In this document: one piece after another, positions 13,383 to 25,531 of the stretch
Layout of the letters: every line of letters starts with the position of its first letter
Numbering within the stretch: the stretch's first letter is position 1
From: Rhabdornis inornatus
Taxonomy: Eukaryota > Chordata > Aves > Passeriformes > Rhabdornithidae
Direction: 5' to 3'
DNA length: 64,000 nt
NCBI GenBank assembly: GCA_013397075.1
Contig: VWZS01000654.1
Span: 583,231-647,230, forward strand
Program-made: the position numbers and the translations under genes
The notes under the pieces: generated by a model
Told to the model about the DNA's origin: nothing
Databases searched by the model: none
What the model saw: the letters and a program-made list of their open reading frames with translations, nothing else

Positions 13383-15455
13383 AATTTTTAATATAAAAAT
13401 AAATAAGATTTAACAATTTTATAAAGTCAAAATAATCTGTTTTGATATAGAAGATCATAACAAAGTCCTCAAAGGCATTACAAGGTTATATGTCTTAGAG
13501 AGGATTGATAATGGACATGAAGAAAAATAAAACTAACAAAAATTTCACAGTGCCAGATTAAAACCAAAGACTAAATCTGAAAATAACTCTATTAATTAGT
13601 TCAATTAACTACCTTTGAGAGAAGCAATTTTAAGAAAATGTGAAATGTTCCCTAATGACTACATTTGTTTTAGCTCTATTAAAATTACTCAGCAATGAAT
13701 AGGGTTTTGATTACAAGCATATAGGCCACAGTTTTGATTAAAAATTGATTGCACTGGATCTCCACTACATAGTGCGTCATTTATTAACTATTCCATCTGA
13801 GATTGTCTTACACATTCTAGGTAAACTAAATTGGCCATCACACTTTCAATATATTTACACACTATCTATAATCACAGATTTTTATTTTCTAGAACTTTTC
13901 TCAGTTCATTGGCAAAAGTAACCATGCACTTAATAATGTGTGCTCCTGTGTTATAAATACACTAAAACCTGTTTACATGCATAGACATGAGGAAGAATTT
14001 TTCTTAAAACATACGATCAGAAAATTAATATCTTCTATGTGAAGTGAAAGTTTACTGTAGCTTCAAAATTTTAAAAGAGAAGCCTTTAATATCATACAGC
14101 CTTTAACTCTGTAAAACAGAAAAATAGGACTATTAATTCAAGTAAAGAACAAAATTAACATTTCAGAAATGGCAGTAAATTGTTGTTCATGACTAGCTAA
14201 ACTTTGACACAATGGTGGTATGAACTACCAAAGAGAATGAACTTTGGAGTTCCAAATGCATTATTAATACTAACATACACTGTAACAGTCAGGTTTACCT
14301 AGGTATTTTGTACATGTAGAGAGGATCAGGAGCTCTGGGTCAATTAGTATGGAAATGGGTAAAGTTAGCCTGACTCAATGTCTTGTCTAATTTACTTTTT
14401 CCAAGCCTGCAACTTGGCTATCTGCGAAGTCTGTTGCTCTGTGACATGAAGTCTTAACACATATTCTGAACTGTCTACTACAAGATACTGCACTGTAGAC
14501 AGCAACAACTAGCAAACAGTTATCTACAGAGAAAGCCAGTACATGGCTTTGTGACTAAGTATTTTTTCATTGAAGTCACTATGCAATAAATACTCTGGAA
14601 AAAACAGCACTCTTGTTGATAGTTTATGTAGATAAAAATTAATTTTAGTCTATGTAGCTTGGGATAGTGCACTACTCAATGAAGTATCCAAGCAAATTCT
14701 ATTGAAGCAGTCTGTGGCACAACCAATATCTGCATGATAAATAGAATTTTTTTCTTCAAGATCAAATAACTAAATACAGTAGGGATAGACAAGTTTGGAA
14801 AAGTGGATATATTAAATGTGAACTTCAAAGTGCGAAAATTCCTTTGCTTGAGCCCTTTACTGATTCTGTATGTTTTTTAAAGAAGTCTCGGTGTCTTATT
14901 TATTTATGTATTCTTTATATAAGATGGTGTTGATTCTGTGTTATTTAGTCTTAGCTATGTGAGAACTCCAAGTTCCAGGCTTCTTTACTCTTTTTTTCCT
15001 CTCTTAACATAAAAGAAACCATGCTGAAATATGATATCCAGTGTGAACCTTAGAAAAAATTCCCTAGTAGTTGCCAGTACTTTTAGATTAGATGACATTT
15101 ACAATGACAGATTTTTTTAAAATTTATACAATAATTTGCTAAATAGTTTGTTTTTCTTACCATTTACTAAATTAAGACTTCTATAAGACTATATTCTCAG
15201 TGTTTCTCATCTAAAATCACTAGTACAAGAGGTGAGTCTTGTGCTTGACCGTTAAAAGAATGCAGAACATCCATCCACTTTGCCATTTTTATCATTTATA
15301 TGCAACTTCAAAGGTTTTAATATTAACTAAACCAAAGAGACAAACTACATCTGGCATACTCACAGTCAGTCCTCACAGCTGATTTATTTATGCAGGTCTC
15401 AAAACACTGGATGGGTTCTTCTATGAAAGTAATGGTTTTTTATTAATTATTTCAA
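13383..15455. other. Unassigned AT-rich DNA
   Basis: Nothing recognisable on either strand. Uniformly AT-rich with dense stops. Confidence 0.4.
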
Positions 15456-15465
15456 GGGGGGGGGG
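15456..15465 (+). repeat. G10 homopolymer
   Basis: Ten consecutive G in otherwise AT-rich DNA, followed by AAAG. A likely site of length variation or sequencing error. Confidence 0.9.
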
Positions 15466-15640
15466 AAAGACAAAATTGTAGGAGAAAACCACAAACTAAC
15501 ACTCTCTATTTTCATATTCAGAAAGCTTTTAGGTTGTGCCCACTAGTCTGTGGTTCATGGACTATCATTTTGATACTGCTTTTTGAATATTAAAAAGTTA
15601 AACAGCAGACTAAGAGAGAAAAATTGGGTTTTTGCAGTGT

Positions 15641-15666
15641 GCTGCTTTCAGATGCTGCTTTCAGAT
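15641..15666 (+). repeat. 13-bp perfect tandem duplication
   Basis: The unit GCTGCTTTCAGAT occurs twice head to tail without mismatch, about 60 bases before the CR1 fragment. Probably a small replication-slippage duplication. Confidence 0.85.
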
Positions 15667-15726
15667 GCTCTTGAGCAAGATTTGGGGACCAAAGTCTGCT
15701 GGCACATTATCTCTGATTTGGCCAGC

Positions 15727-15947
15727 AGAGAAATTCTTTACTGTGAGGATGGTGAGACACTGGCAGGGGCTGCCCAGAGAATCTGTGGCACGAAATCCCT
15801 GGACTGTTCAAGGCCAGGTTGGATGGGGCTCTGAGCAGCCTGGTCTAGTGAAAGGTGTCCCTGCCCATGGCAGGGCAGTTGGAACTAGATGATCTCAAAG
15901 ATCCCCTCCAATCTAAGCCATGCTATGTTCTCATGATTCTGTAATTC
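15727..15947 (+). mobile_element. CR1 LINE, 3' end fragment
   Basis: A plus-strand CR1 end. It begins with 'gagaaattctttactgtgag' and runs through 'ggtgagacactggcaggggctgcccagag', 'aaggccaggttggatggggctctgagcagcctggtctag' and 'tagatgatctcaaagatcccctccaa'. It finishes in degraded tail units (ttctcatgattctgtaatt). Block order and spacing match the CR1 3' terminus. Strong 5' truncation leaves about 220 bases, all at or beyond the end of ORF2, so no coding capacity remains. The short 13-bp tandem duplication just upstream is not part of the element. Confidence 0.92.
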
Positions 15948-18837
15948 AAGTAACTGATCTGTGTATTGTATGAAGCCATAAAATAGAGTGGCTGGGTTGT
16001 CCTATCAGTTAACAATCTGATACTTGATGATTGTGCAGAAGGACAAAAATACCCTTTGATATAATCTCCTCATGTTCTCTTTCAGATGCTTACTGAGCAT
16101 ACTTTGAAACCTCTTCTTAATAGACTTGATTTAATTAGCCTCCTATTGGCTTAATTTTTCTTTTCCCATTTAAATACTGTATTATAAGCACATTTGTAAA
16201 TCACATTGTTCTTAGGCCAAAACATTTCATTCAATGAATGATTGCTTATATACTGTAACAATTACCCAAGCAAATTAATGTCTTTGAATAAGGATGGCAC
16301 TTAGTGATGCTTTAGTTCTCTAAATTCCTGCATTTATACTCCAGTTAAACAGGATCTGTCACTGTGTAGTGCTAATAACAAATTAACTCCCACGCCATGG
16401 AGAAATAACAACCTATCAATGTTATTCTCCCCTATAAATTACTCCTAAACAAATGATCTTCTTGGGCAGATTGTTATATTTTGTTGAGATCTGGAGGGAG
16501 AAAGAAAATGCAAAGAAAAGTGAAATTGTAATATTCATCCTAACAGTGAGGCATTGTCACTTTCTGAGGCAAAGATACAAAAGTTCAGAGCTGAATTTTT
16601 CTTCAGACTCTTCTGAACCTGCATTTCATTCATGCTTGCACAATTACATCAGAAGTGGATTATGTGAAGTAATTCTGTTGGGCCAAAACAGGATTAGCAG
16701 GGTGAGCATATAACCTTCTGTAAGTCTGATTTACTTACGGAACTTTATATTTTGCACAAGGGTGGTCATGGGTAATTTGTCATCATAGCAAATCCTGTAA
16801 GAACTACACTTGATAATGTTCTCTTTCTCCAGGGCAAATGGGGAGGCAAGCTTTTGAGAAATATTGCACACATCAGTAAATGGTGGCTAAAGAAGGAATA
16901 AATTTCTGTTGTTTAAAACCAGCTGAAAATTAAACTCCAAGGAGCCACTTCCCCTCTCCCTCTCCACTGGAAAAGAGAGAGGGCAAAGATTATGGCTTAA
17001 GGTAACAATTCACTGGAAAAATAACAATAAGGAAAACAAAGAGTAACAGTAACAATACTAATGACAACAGTGTGTGAAAGAGGGTGATTGCTTTAAAAAA
17101 AAAAATCTTACAGAGGTCCAGCTGACCCAGCATTACCATGGCCAGTAACATGCATCTTCCCAAGACAAAGGAGAAAATGGCAGGCACTGCCACAGTTGGC
17201 ATTTTTTTCTCTGAGTCTGAGCCAGTGGAAAACAATGACAGACAAACCCTCCCAAGGCTGCATACATGCAACCCCACCCCACCATTCTTCTTGCTGCTTT
17301 TCTCCCTCGTAGAAAGGAGGAAAACCGGCCATGTTTCTGCTGCACGTTCCTTTATAATTTCACCTGAAGCCATACCCCCCAGGGATGATGTGCCTGCTAT
17401 AGAATAACAACCTAAATGCACCCAGATAGTTGCAGGCTTCACCTCCATCAAGGAAACTGGAAAAATTAACTCTGTCTGAGCAGAAACTAGGATATATCTC
17501 TGCATTCTTTTCACTCTTAAAAGGAGAAATGCTCAGATAAATGAGGTAGAATTTTTAACTGCACAGCTGGACCGTTAGGGTCCAACCAGTCTGAAATCTG
17601 TATTTTTCCAAATTCCAAGGGTGTTCAGACTAGGCCGTTTGGTTGAAGGTCTGTTAATTTAGATGCATAGTAAACCTTGCAACCCCGTAATGTTTCAATG
17701 AAACAGAGTACAATTTTTATATAAGAGCCTTCTTTTTTAATACACTATGTAATTATTTGGCTGGCTTAAAAATTTCTATGGTTCTTGTTGATTGGCTTTA
17801 TTATTAATTTTTTACAGAGACAGTTTTCTTTAGAGAAGTCACATGCTAGCACTCAGGTTATTTAACACTTTATGGACCTGATCCAAAAATTTGATTATAA
17901 AAGACATCATTCTGAAAAGAATTAAAGTAAAAGGAGGAACTGAAATCATCTTCAGGAAAATCAGTCTTCACACGTTTGTGTCACATTTTACAAGTTGTTC
18001 ATGATAGCTGTTAGTAAGCTGACAACTACAATTAAAAACAGGAATGAGAAATATAGCGTTAGGGATGACCCCAAATTGAAAAAAAAAAGGAAATATTTGT
18101 CTACTTGTCTACCTTGTGGCAAAAGCTTCTATAAATAAGAGCAACTTATGCTCTGGAGTCTGCAATGCAGAGTAGACTTCAAAGACAGATGCCATATTAT
18201 CAGTTAATGTGTTTATTTCATCATCATTTGATAGCATATAGGACATTATAGAATTTGGCCTCTTTGTTCTATGGAACACAGATATTCTCTTGCTTAAAAT
18301 GGTGAGAGCACCATAACAACAGTTTTTATAGTAACAGTTTAAAACTGTATATTAGTGGATTAAATACATAAATTGCCATGCTTTTCTATAGTAATTATAA
18401 ATTTTAAAGTCATAAAATTAGGGTTACGTAATCCTTATTTTTGCAGTCCACTAATATTTAGTTTCAAGTGATTTGCATGCTACAATACATCTTATACAAA
18501 AAGTAGTAGAAACTATTTCAGTAAAATTTCTTAACTAGGCCACCCAGGAAAGACAGTTTAATTATTACTCTTAGTTCTACCAATCAACATTTTTAATTAA
18601 CTTTTAGATCTCTGTACCTAATTTATATGGTGCAAATTAAAGCATCCGTTAAAAGATTTTTTTTCGCTGTTTTTATACATTTATGTTTGTTTGTATGCTT
18701 GTGTGACCTGTGTTCCATAATAACACACGTCATTTAATCTCAAAAGTGCAAGCAAATCAAGCAAAGACCAAACAGAGAAAATAGAATAACTGATTAGGAA
18801 AAGTGAATGTTAAATACATAGTAATGAAATTGAATTA
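15948..18837. other. Unassigned AT-rich DNA
   Basis: No supported gene. A 174-codon minus-strand frame (16990-17514) ends in a leucine/phenylalanine-rich stretch that arises from an AT-rich run. It has no recognisable domain and is treated as chance. Confidence 0.4.
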
Positions 18838-18893
18838 CCAAAAAACCCCAACAAACCCACATCCAAAAATACCCCAAACAAACAAAGAAAGCA
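18838..18893. repeat. A/C-rich tract
   Basis: About 55 bases of A and C with almost no G or T, containing CCCC blocks set in A runs, of the same kind as 3536 and 51605. Confidence 0.8.
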
Positions 18894-19380
18894 AAGGCTC
18901 ATTAACAGATAACATTAAACGGTTTTGATGCACTCAGTGCAGTTCTAGTGAAAGCACATCGCAAGTTCAATCCTCTGCTGATGCTAAGGAATTAGACTGA
19001 TCTCTTTTTGTTGGGTTTCTGACACTAGAATTTTAAAGGAGATGATGAGATGCTGAGCAGCACTCAGGGCATGGATCTTCACCCCTATTAAGGCACAATT
19101 TCTGGTAAAGGTTCTCAGTGACATCTTGACAGAAGTGGCACAGCGATTTGGTTTTGTCACAGACATTAAACCAATAATTCTACAGTATTAAAACTGGTGC
19201 CACATGATGTTCAAACCATTAAATATCTTAACAATAAAGAAAAAACTATTTAGCCAAATTATTTACCTCCTCTCCACAACCATCCTGAAACTCTGTTTAA
19301 GGGGTTTATATATTGGCATGATAATCGTAATCCAGCTGTATTAGCACCTAAAATAAGTTTCACTAGACTCCAGAGCATTA
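18894..19380. other. Unassigned AT-rich DNA
   Basis: Nothing recognisable. Confidence 0.4.
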
Positions 19381-19451
19381 AAAAAAAAAATTAAAAAATA
19401 AAAAATAAAAAATAAAAAATAAAAAATAAAAAATAATAAATAAAAAAAAAA
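19381..19451 (+). repeat. (TAAAAAA)n heptamer microsatellite
   Basis: T residues fall at 19392, 19399, 19406, 19413, 19420, 19427 and 19434, an exact 7-base period over six units. Pure A runs and a short (TAA) variation flank it. It may have grown from a poly(A) tract. No element that would own such a tail is visible on either side. Confidence 0.93.
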
Positions 19452-22450
19452 TTCTGTATTGAATCATTCACCAATTGTTTAAAAGAACAATAATAATAGT
19501 ACATCAGCTTCAATAATCAGTTCAATATAGCAGTCAGTATAGATAGCAATACAGTCTTATTTCTCTATTCCCAGATAACAAGGAGGCTTAATGAAAGCAC
19601 ATGCTACCAGATGTTAAATCCATTCATTTACTGTCCTGATCTAAGATGGCTCATAATCACATTACAACCATTTATTTATTCACACCTCTATTCATTTAAA
19701 GTTTCTTACCATATTACAAGAGATAAAAGAGGTAGAAAATAACAAGAAGTTTCACTGTTTATAAAAAATCACTCTTACAATATCCATGAAGAGTATGACT
19801 TTCAAAATTCTATGGTTGTTGTCCTACCATTTTTTGTTTCTACATTTCAATTTAAGTAAAGATTTCTTTCAAGAAGTAAAAAACAACTCTGCCCTCTGGT
19901 AAGGGGTAGTTTTGTAATTATTCAGTTCTACAGACTTTTTCACACAATCTGTCAGGACAGACTTAACCTGTGCTTTGAGATGTGTATAAAAAAGTAGGTG
20001 TAATACACAGATGTTATTGGATGATCGAGGATGGCCTTAGAGTTCCAAGGTGAATATGAGGGTGTACAGTCTGAGTTCACTGAGGGCTCAGTTCTGCAAG
20101 TTGTAAGTGCTGAGTTACAGCAGTTAAAGCCCCCAGCATTGCCAAGGCATGTGCAGTGCAATGGCTGTAACTGATGGATGCAGTTCCTTGCAGAGGCAAT
20201 TATTGGATTAGAATCTAGAAGCACAGGAAAGGAAAGAGTTGCTTTTCTGTATGATACTGGGGAATTGAATTCTGCTCCAGCGCTCTCGTTCTGCTAACAG
20301 CTGTAGCAAAGAAGCAACGCTGTAGCAACTGGCCATGAGTAATACCAAACTGCTACTTTTCCCCTCTGAAATCATTGTTAACATATGCAAAACACATAGT
20401 TACTCTCATAGGTGGAATCTTGTATGGTCAGAAGCACTTTACGAGAAGTTGTTAATGGAAATTTTAGGATTTTGTTAAAAGCAAGCTATTGATCAGTTAA
20501 AGAACAAGGTAATGCAATCGTTCCTCTGAGCAGCACAAGCATCATCAATAACTGGCAAAACAACAGTTTCTACTATTAAAATACTACAAAGCCTGTTGTT
20601 ATATATTTGGCAAGGTCAAATTTTCCTCTAATAATCTGATTTTAAGTGTCTCTTTTATTTTTTACAATTTATTATTATTTTTTAAATGTCTTTTCATCTA
20701 AATGATAATTTATGCATTTAATCTTTATGTAAATAAAAGCATTTCAGATTAAATAGGTAAAAAATAGGAAGAAAGCAAATGTTCTCTCTGAAGCTTCTGG
20801 GGAATCCACTAGTCCTATGGCACATGTTCAAAACATCAAGCTAAGATAGCAGATGATTAGTGTTCTGACTTGGGAAACAGAAAATGAATTGTTCAAAGGG
20901 GAATAACAAGTGTTACTCGATGTGATTATTTATGTCACAATGGCTCTTCATTTGTATATTTCTGCATGAAGTGATCAGATTCATGGATGGCTCATGTTCC
21001 CATTATCTTCTAAAACATATCCAGTTTAGGTATAGATCACTATATTGGTATTGTCTAGAAATAGTTATGGTATGCAATCTTCTTGAAATCTTGGCTTTTT
21101 CAGAATTTCATGTTTCGCACTCACTAGTTCTGAAAGTTAGTCTTGTACTTAGAATACACACATTGAAAAGGCAGAAGCTTAATAAAGAGGGAGAAAAAAT
21201 TCCAGGGTAAGCAGTGACTATATTTTTTATTTTCTTACTATTATTCTCAGTGAATACTAAACGTGAAAAACCTAGGCAGGCTTCACATGCCTCACACTGC
21301 ACTCTCTTTGTAGACTCAGAATATAGGTTTTCTTACCAGTACTTGCTTTGCCCTTAGATTTTTTCATGTCAAAATGTAATTACATGCATGGGTTATACAC
21401 ATGCATCGTGTATAATTTCTTTTTTATGTCATATGCATTCCACATCTTTATCCTTTTTACTATTCTGCTCATTTCTAATGGAAAAAATGTTAAACATTTC
21501 AGCTATATTTTTAATTCTGGGTGAAAGGAGAAGTCAACAGCAAGGTTTTAGAACTCTGCAGTAGGAGATCAAAAGCTCTTTAAAGAGTATCACCTAAGAG
21601 AGAATTTACTCTGAAGGCAAGATAGTACTCTAAATTTCATGAGGGCTTGGCTGGGATGTCAATCAGACATAGCAATAGTTTGGAAATGAGCTACTCCCTA
21701 AAGGGGAAACTAGTTAAAAATCCAAAGATACAGAAAGGTTTAGGGGAAAAATCTGTCTTGAGAGCGTGAGAGTGTCAGCAGTAACAGGGAAAGTAGAGAA
21801 GTCACACAAGCTCTCCAGCTACCTGGGGGCAGAGAAGCAGAACTTCCCCATGAGTGAGGGAGAGCCAGGAGCTGTTAGTGACCCTGGCATGGGCAGTGAT
21901 CTCACTTTTGGGGCACAGCCACACAGCAGCAAAGAAAGGCTTGTGTGGCAATGTGTTGTGCTAGCTGTCCTGTACTTATCTATCAAAGGGAATTGGAGTC
22001 AGGATGGACCCAGGAAGCCCACTATGTGCAGCAGTAGACAGGATCAGAGATAACTAGAGCATGGCTCAAGACAGGTCTGTCAAGGCTACACTGAAATGCG
22101 GTCCCTGATCCCATGAGCAAGGGACTAAATGACCAGGACCATTAAATCTTGTTATTGCCCTCAGTGTCCATACAGCAGCAGCTGAAATTTCAGCAGCTGC
22201 TGAATTTCCTTGGCAGGGGCATGTATTTGGAAGATTTTTTTACATATTTTTTTCTGTAGTTTCCTTATGAGGTTCCTTTTATTTTAGCAATTCAGAGCAT
22301 TTCAATGCATTGAGAAGAATTATGAAGAGTGTGTATCATGAAGTTCCAAAAACTCTTCGTAGATTCCTGTACTTTATCATAGGCTTCCAGCTCTGCCCTG
22401 TATAGAGCTTCAGTAGAGGAAGTGCTACTGCCATGGCACTCAAACCATAT
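19452..22450. other. Unassigned DNA with a less AT-rich patch
   Basis: No supported gene. The part from about 21770 to 22200 is clearly less AT-rich than its surroundings and holds a 95-codon plus-strand frame (21766-22053) with no motif. A perfect 14-bp palindrome lies at 22181-22194. The patch may be an unrecognised old repeat. Confidence 0.4.
22181..22194. repeat. 14-bp perfect palindrome
   Basis: GCTGAAATTTCAGC equals its own reverse complement. It is flanked by GCAGCA on the left and AGCTGCTG on the right, so an imperfect dyad extends further. The site is too short for a structural RNA claim. Confidence 0.8.
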
Positions 22451-22738
22451 CACAGAATCAAAGAATCACAGAATGGCTGAGGTTGGATGAGGACTTTGGA
22501 GGTCATCGTGTCCTTAGCACCCATGCTCAAGCAAGACCACCTAGAGCTGGCTGTCCAGGACTAGGTCCAGGTAACTTTTGAAGGTCTCCAAGGACAGAGA
22601 CTCTACACCTCTCCTTTGCACCCTCCCATAAGACATTTATAGATATTGATAAGATCCCAAATGAGCCTTCTCTTCTCCAGGCTGGGTTCATCCTTTCCCT
22701 TAGCTCTTCACTCATAGCAGACACATCTCCAGCTCTGG
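22451..22738 (-). mobile_element. CR1 LINE 3' end, left part of a split copy
   Basis: A minus-strand CR1 terminus. The left edge carries the classic complement of the tail, cacagaatcaaagaatcacag, then complements of 'gttggat...ggaggtcat', 'agagctggctgtccaggac' and 'cttctcttctccaggctggg'. Relative to the usual CR1 3' region, roughly the middle of the untranslated part is missing. I infer that this piece and the ORF2 remnant at 23245-24440 are one old minus-strand insertion, because orientation and internal order agree. A plus-strand CR1 separates them. Confidence 0.93.
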
Positions 22739-23244
22739 AGTCCCCAGTACAAGGGAGACACAGGAGCAGGACACAGGACACTTTGGGAGGAGGTCCAGAG
22801 GAGGTGTCAAAAATTATCAGAGGAACAGAACCTCTCCTATGAGCAAAGGCTGACAGAGTTGGGATTACTCTGCCTAGAGAAGAGAAGGTTCCAGGAAGAT
22901 CTTATTGAGGTTTTTCGGTATTTAAAGGGGGCTTATAAGGTGGAGACAGACTATTTAACAGGGTCTGTAGTGATTGGACAAGGCATAAGAGTTAGGACAA
23001 GGGATAAAGGAGTGTTGATTCAAACTAGAAATAAGCATAAAATTATTCAAGGAAGGTGGTGAAACCTTGGTAAAATTTGTTCATTGAGGCTGTAGATGAC
23101 CTTTCCCTGGAAAGGCCAGGCTGAGCAGGGTTTTGAGCAACTTGATCAAGTTCTCTGTGATCAAAGTTCTCTGTGATCATTGCAAGGGTGTTGAAATAAA
23201 TGACTTTTAAAAGTACCTTTCATCCCAAAGCATTCTGTGATTCT
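22735..23244 (+). mobile_element. CR1 LINE 3' end inserted in opposite orientation
   Basis: A plus-strand CR1 end of about 510 bases. It starts at 'ggagtccccagtacaaggga' and runs through 'ggtccagaggaggtg', 'cctctcctatgagcaaaggctgacagagttggg', 'tatttaaagggggcttataag', 'ggaaaggccaggctgagcag' and 'tgacttttaaaagtaccttt'. It ends in one tail unit (cattctgtgattctg). It sits exactly between two parts of a minus-strand CR1, so it is the younger insertion (inference). A 16-bp perfect tandem duplication lies inside at 23148-23179. 5'-truncated, no coding capacity. Confidence 0.92.
23148..23179 (+). repeat. 16-bp perfect tandem duplication inside CR1
   Basis: The unit AAGTTCTCTGTGATCA is repeated twice without mismatch. 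CR1 ends normally have a single copy of this interval, so it is a copy-specific duplication after or during insertion. Confidence 0.88.
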
Positions 23245-24440
23245 GCTGAGGTCTTTATGAATGACAGCATGAGTTTCTGGTGTATCAGTGACTCCTCATT
23301 TTGTGCAACCTGCAAATCTGCTGAAGGCATATCATACAAATCATTAATGAAAGCATTAAACAGGGCTGGAGCTAGTATTTACCCCTGGGGTACAAGTGCA
23401 GTTACTGACCTCCAACCAGGCTTTACACTGCTGACTGCCACTCTCCAGGTCCGGCCATTCAGGCAGCTTTAAATTCACCTTGCTGTCTTCTCATCCAGCC
23501 CACATATCACAAGCTTGCTTCTGATGCTCTTATAGGAGACACTGTCTCCCTTCCTGGAGACTGGATAGGTAATATCCTTGTTTCCTTCTCATCTACTAGG
23601 CCAGTAATTTATTTGAAATTTATCACAGTAGTTTAGGAGTGATGTTTTCTTTCCTCCAGTCTTCAGGCACTTGTCCCGATGACAATGGTCAATGAAAGTT
23701 TGTTAATAGTGGTTAGGCAATTTTTACATGACACACTTGCCAGACCCCTCAGCACACACAGGTGCATTGCATCATGGCCTCTGGGTTTATGCATGTACAG
23801 TTCACTTGAGTGATCCTTTTGCACCAGGGGTATATCTTCTTTGCTCCAGACTTTTCCTCTGGTCTCTGCCTCAGAATTCTGGAAGCGGGTCTTGCAAAAC
23901 TGAACTGAAAAACACACCTCAGCATGTTCTGTAATTTTAAGTTGGGTGGCTCATTCAACAGTGGACCAACATCTTCCCTAGTCTAAGTTTGTAACTTATA
24001 TCCTTACGGAAGTATTTTCTTCCTTCAACGCCTTCTGAGACATTCAACTCTCTGTGGGTTATGACATCCCGAGGCATGTCTCTACATTATCAGACAATGT
24101 CTGTATTCCAAGTTACCTCTACCTACATCCACCTTCTAGTCTCAGTTTTGCCAGAAAATCCTTTTATGTCTTTGTCAGTCTTCTGAGGTTTTTTTGTCTG
24201 ACTTCTTGGTTGTTGGGATGGATTGTTCATTAGTTGGAGGAGGTGATCCTTGAATGTCAAACAGCTTCCTTGTATCCCTTTTCTCCCCAGAGCCTTATGT
24301 CATAAAACTTTTTCAGGAAGATCTCTGAAGGGAACAAAGTCAGTTCTTCTGAAATCTGGCACTGAGATCTTGCTTTTTGCCCTTCTCTCTCCTCTTAGGA
24401 TTCTGAACTCCACCATCTCATGGTTGCTATAACCAGGGAC
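23245..24440 (-). pseudogene. Decayed CR1 ORF2: pre-RT linker and reverse transcriptase
   Basis: Read on the minus strand this is a dead piece of CR1 ORF2, the protein that copies the element into the genome by target-primed reverse transcription. From 24440 leftward there is first the linker between endonuclease and reverse transcriptase (a frame with NHEMVEFRILRG, 24300-24438). Next come the RT fingers (a frame with KVWSKEDIPLVQK and a degenerate copy of the following 'MHPRVLREL' block, 23663-23860). Last is the catalytic region near 23300, where the usual F-A-D-D-T-K box reads F-A-G-C-T-K followed at once by a stop. The pieces lie in different frames with many stops and internal losses. 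The element is inactive. It is cut at 23245 by the plus-strand CR1 at 22735-23244. Confidence 0.88.
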
Positions 24441-24669
24441 AGAAAGGCATATGATCACAGTGAGGTTCAAGAACCAGTGAGGGTATTGCATTTGACTAAA
24501 GCATGTGGCTAGAATAACAGCAGACAAGTTTTGAGGAAGTACTGGCAAAGTTCTGTATGGAGCAGAAGAATTTAAAATTAGTTCACACATTTGGCCTACA
24601 ATTAACAAGGGAAGAAACTCATAATGTTTTGATCCCAATCTGTGATATGTGTCTTATATGCAAAAGCTT
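24441..24669. other. Short flank between CR1 remnant and T/G tract
   Basis: No clear feature. The first 30-60 bases may be a further worn part of the CR1 linker. Confidence 0.4.
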
Positions 24670-24943
24670 GGGGCTTTTTTCATTGCATTTTTTGGTTTTC
24701 ATTTCGTTGTTTGGGTTTTGTATTTTGATTTTGGTGAATAGTTTTGGTTGTTTTGGTTTTGGGGTTTTTTTGCTTGGTTAGGGTTTTTTTTTTGGGTTGT
24801 TTTTTTGCAGCTTATGTTTGCTTCTGTTTTGGGATTTTCTTTGTGGGGTTGGTTGGTGGATTATTTTAGGTGGTAAATTCTTTTTTGTTTCTTTGTTTGT
24901 TTTTTGTGTTTTTTTGAGTTTTTTTGTTTTGTTTTTATTTTGC
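24670..24943. repeat. Long T/G-rich, C- and A-poor tract
   Basis: About 270 bases composed largely of T and G in irregular blocks such as TTTTGGTTTTGGGG. On the minus strand it is an A/C tract of the same type as those at 3536 and 51605. Frames across it give only F/L/C/G-rich strings, which are compositional. It is the longest such tract in the window. Confidence 0.88.
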
Positions 24944-25531
24944 AGAGGTACTTCAGAGATGAACTCTGCAGCATTTCTAAAGTTCTTAGATCCGAGATCA
25001 AAGATCACCTTTAAATGCAAGTATCAATCCCTGTAAAGAAATTTAGAAACTGATAAATATCGAGATGCCTTTTTGTTTCAATTCAGCTGAAATGTAAGGA
25101 ACTTTCTAATACCTAACAGAGTACATTTTCTTCTCAAAATTCATTCAGAGTTTAAAGAACACATCAGGGCAGAACTGCTGCAGACAAAAACAGCAACTTT
25201 AGCTTTATTTCACACCCTGTGAGCTTTTCCACTCCATCCAACACATGATCTTACAGGGCAGATCTCATTCTATGGTTTAAAGAATGATTAACTAGAAACA
25301 AAATAAATTATTGCAGTGAGTATAGTCTTTAGTCTTGAAATTGGTCCTGATATGTGTGAATGGTAAGATTAGTTTGTAGCTATCTTTTGTTAGCTGAGTT
25401 TTGCCTCAGGGTTAGCTAAAAAGAAATAAGGAAATGTACCAACTATGGTACAAAATAATTTTTTTTGTCAATTACAACCCCTCTCCTCACCTGTTCAGTT
25501 TTTTCTACAGAATCTTAAAGGGTATATTATT
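24944..25531. other. Unassigned AT-rich DNA
   Basis: Nothing recognisable before the pyrimidine tract that starts near 25532. Confidence 0.4.

Noticed and set aside
16990..17514. 174-codon minus-strand frame ending in a hydrophobic stretch that looks like a membrane segment
   Set aside because: The hydrophobic end comes from an AT-rich run on the plus strand. There are no family motifs, and overlapping frames in the same place are also open.
24797..25036. Phe/Leu/Cys-rich frames resembling membrane proteins
   Set aside because: They are direct translations of the T/G low-complexity tract. Similar strings appear at 29938-30141, 51531-51728 and 63059-63296 for the same reason.
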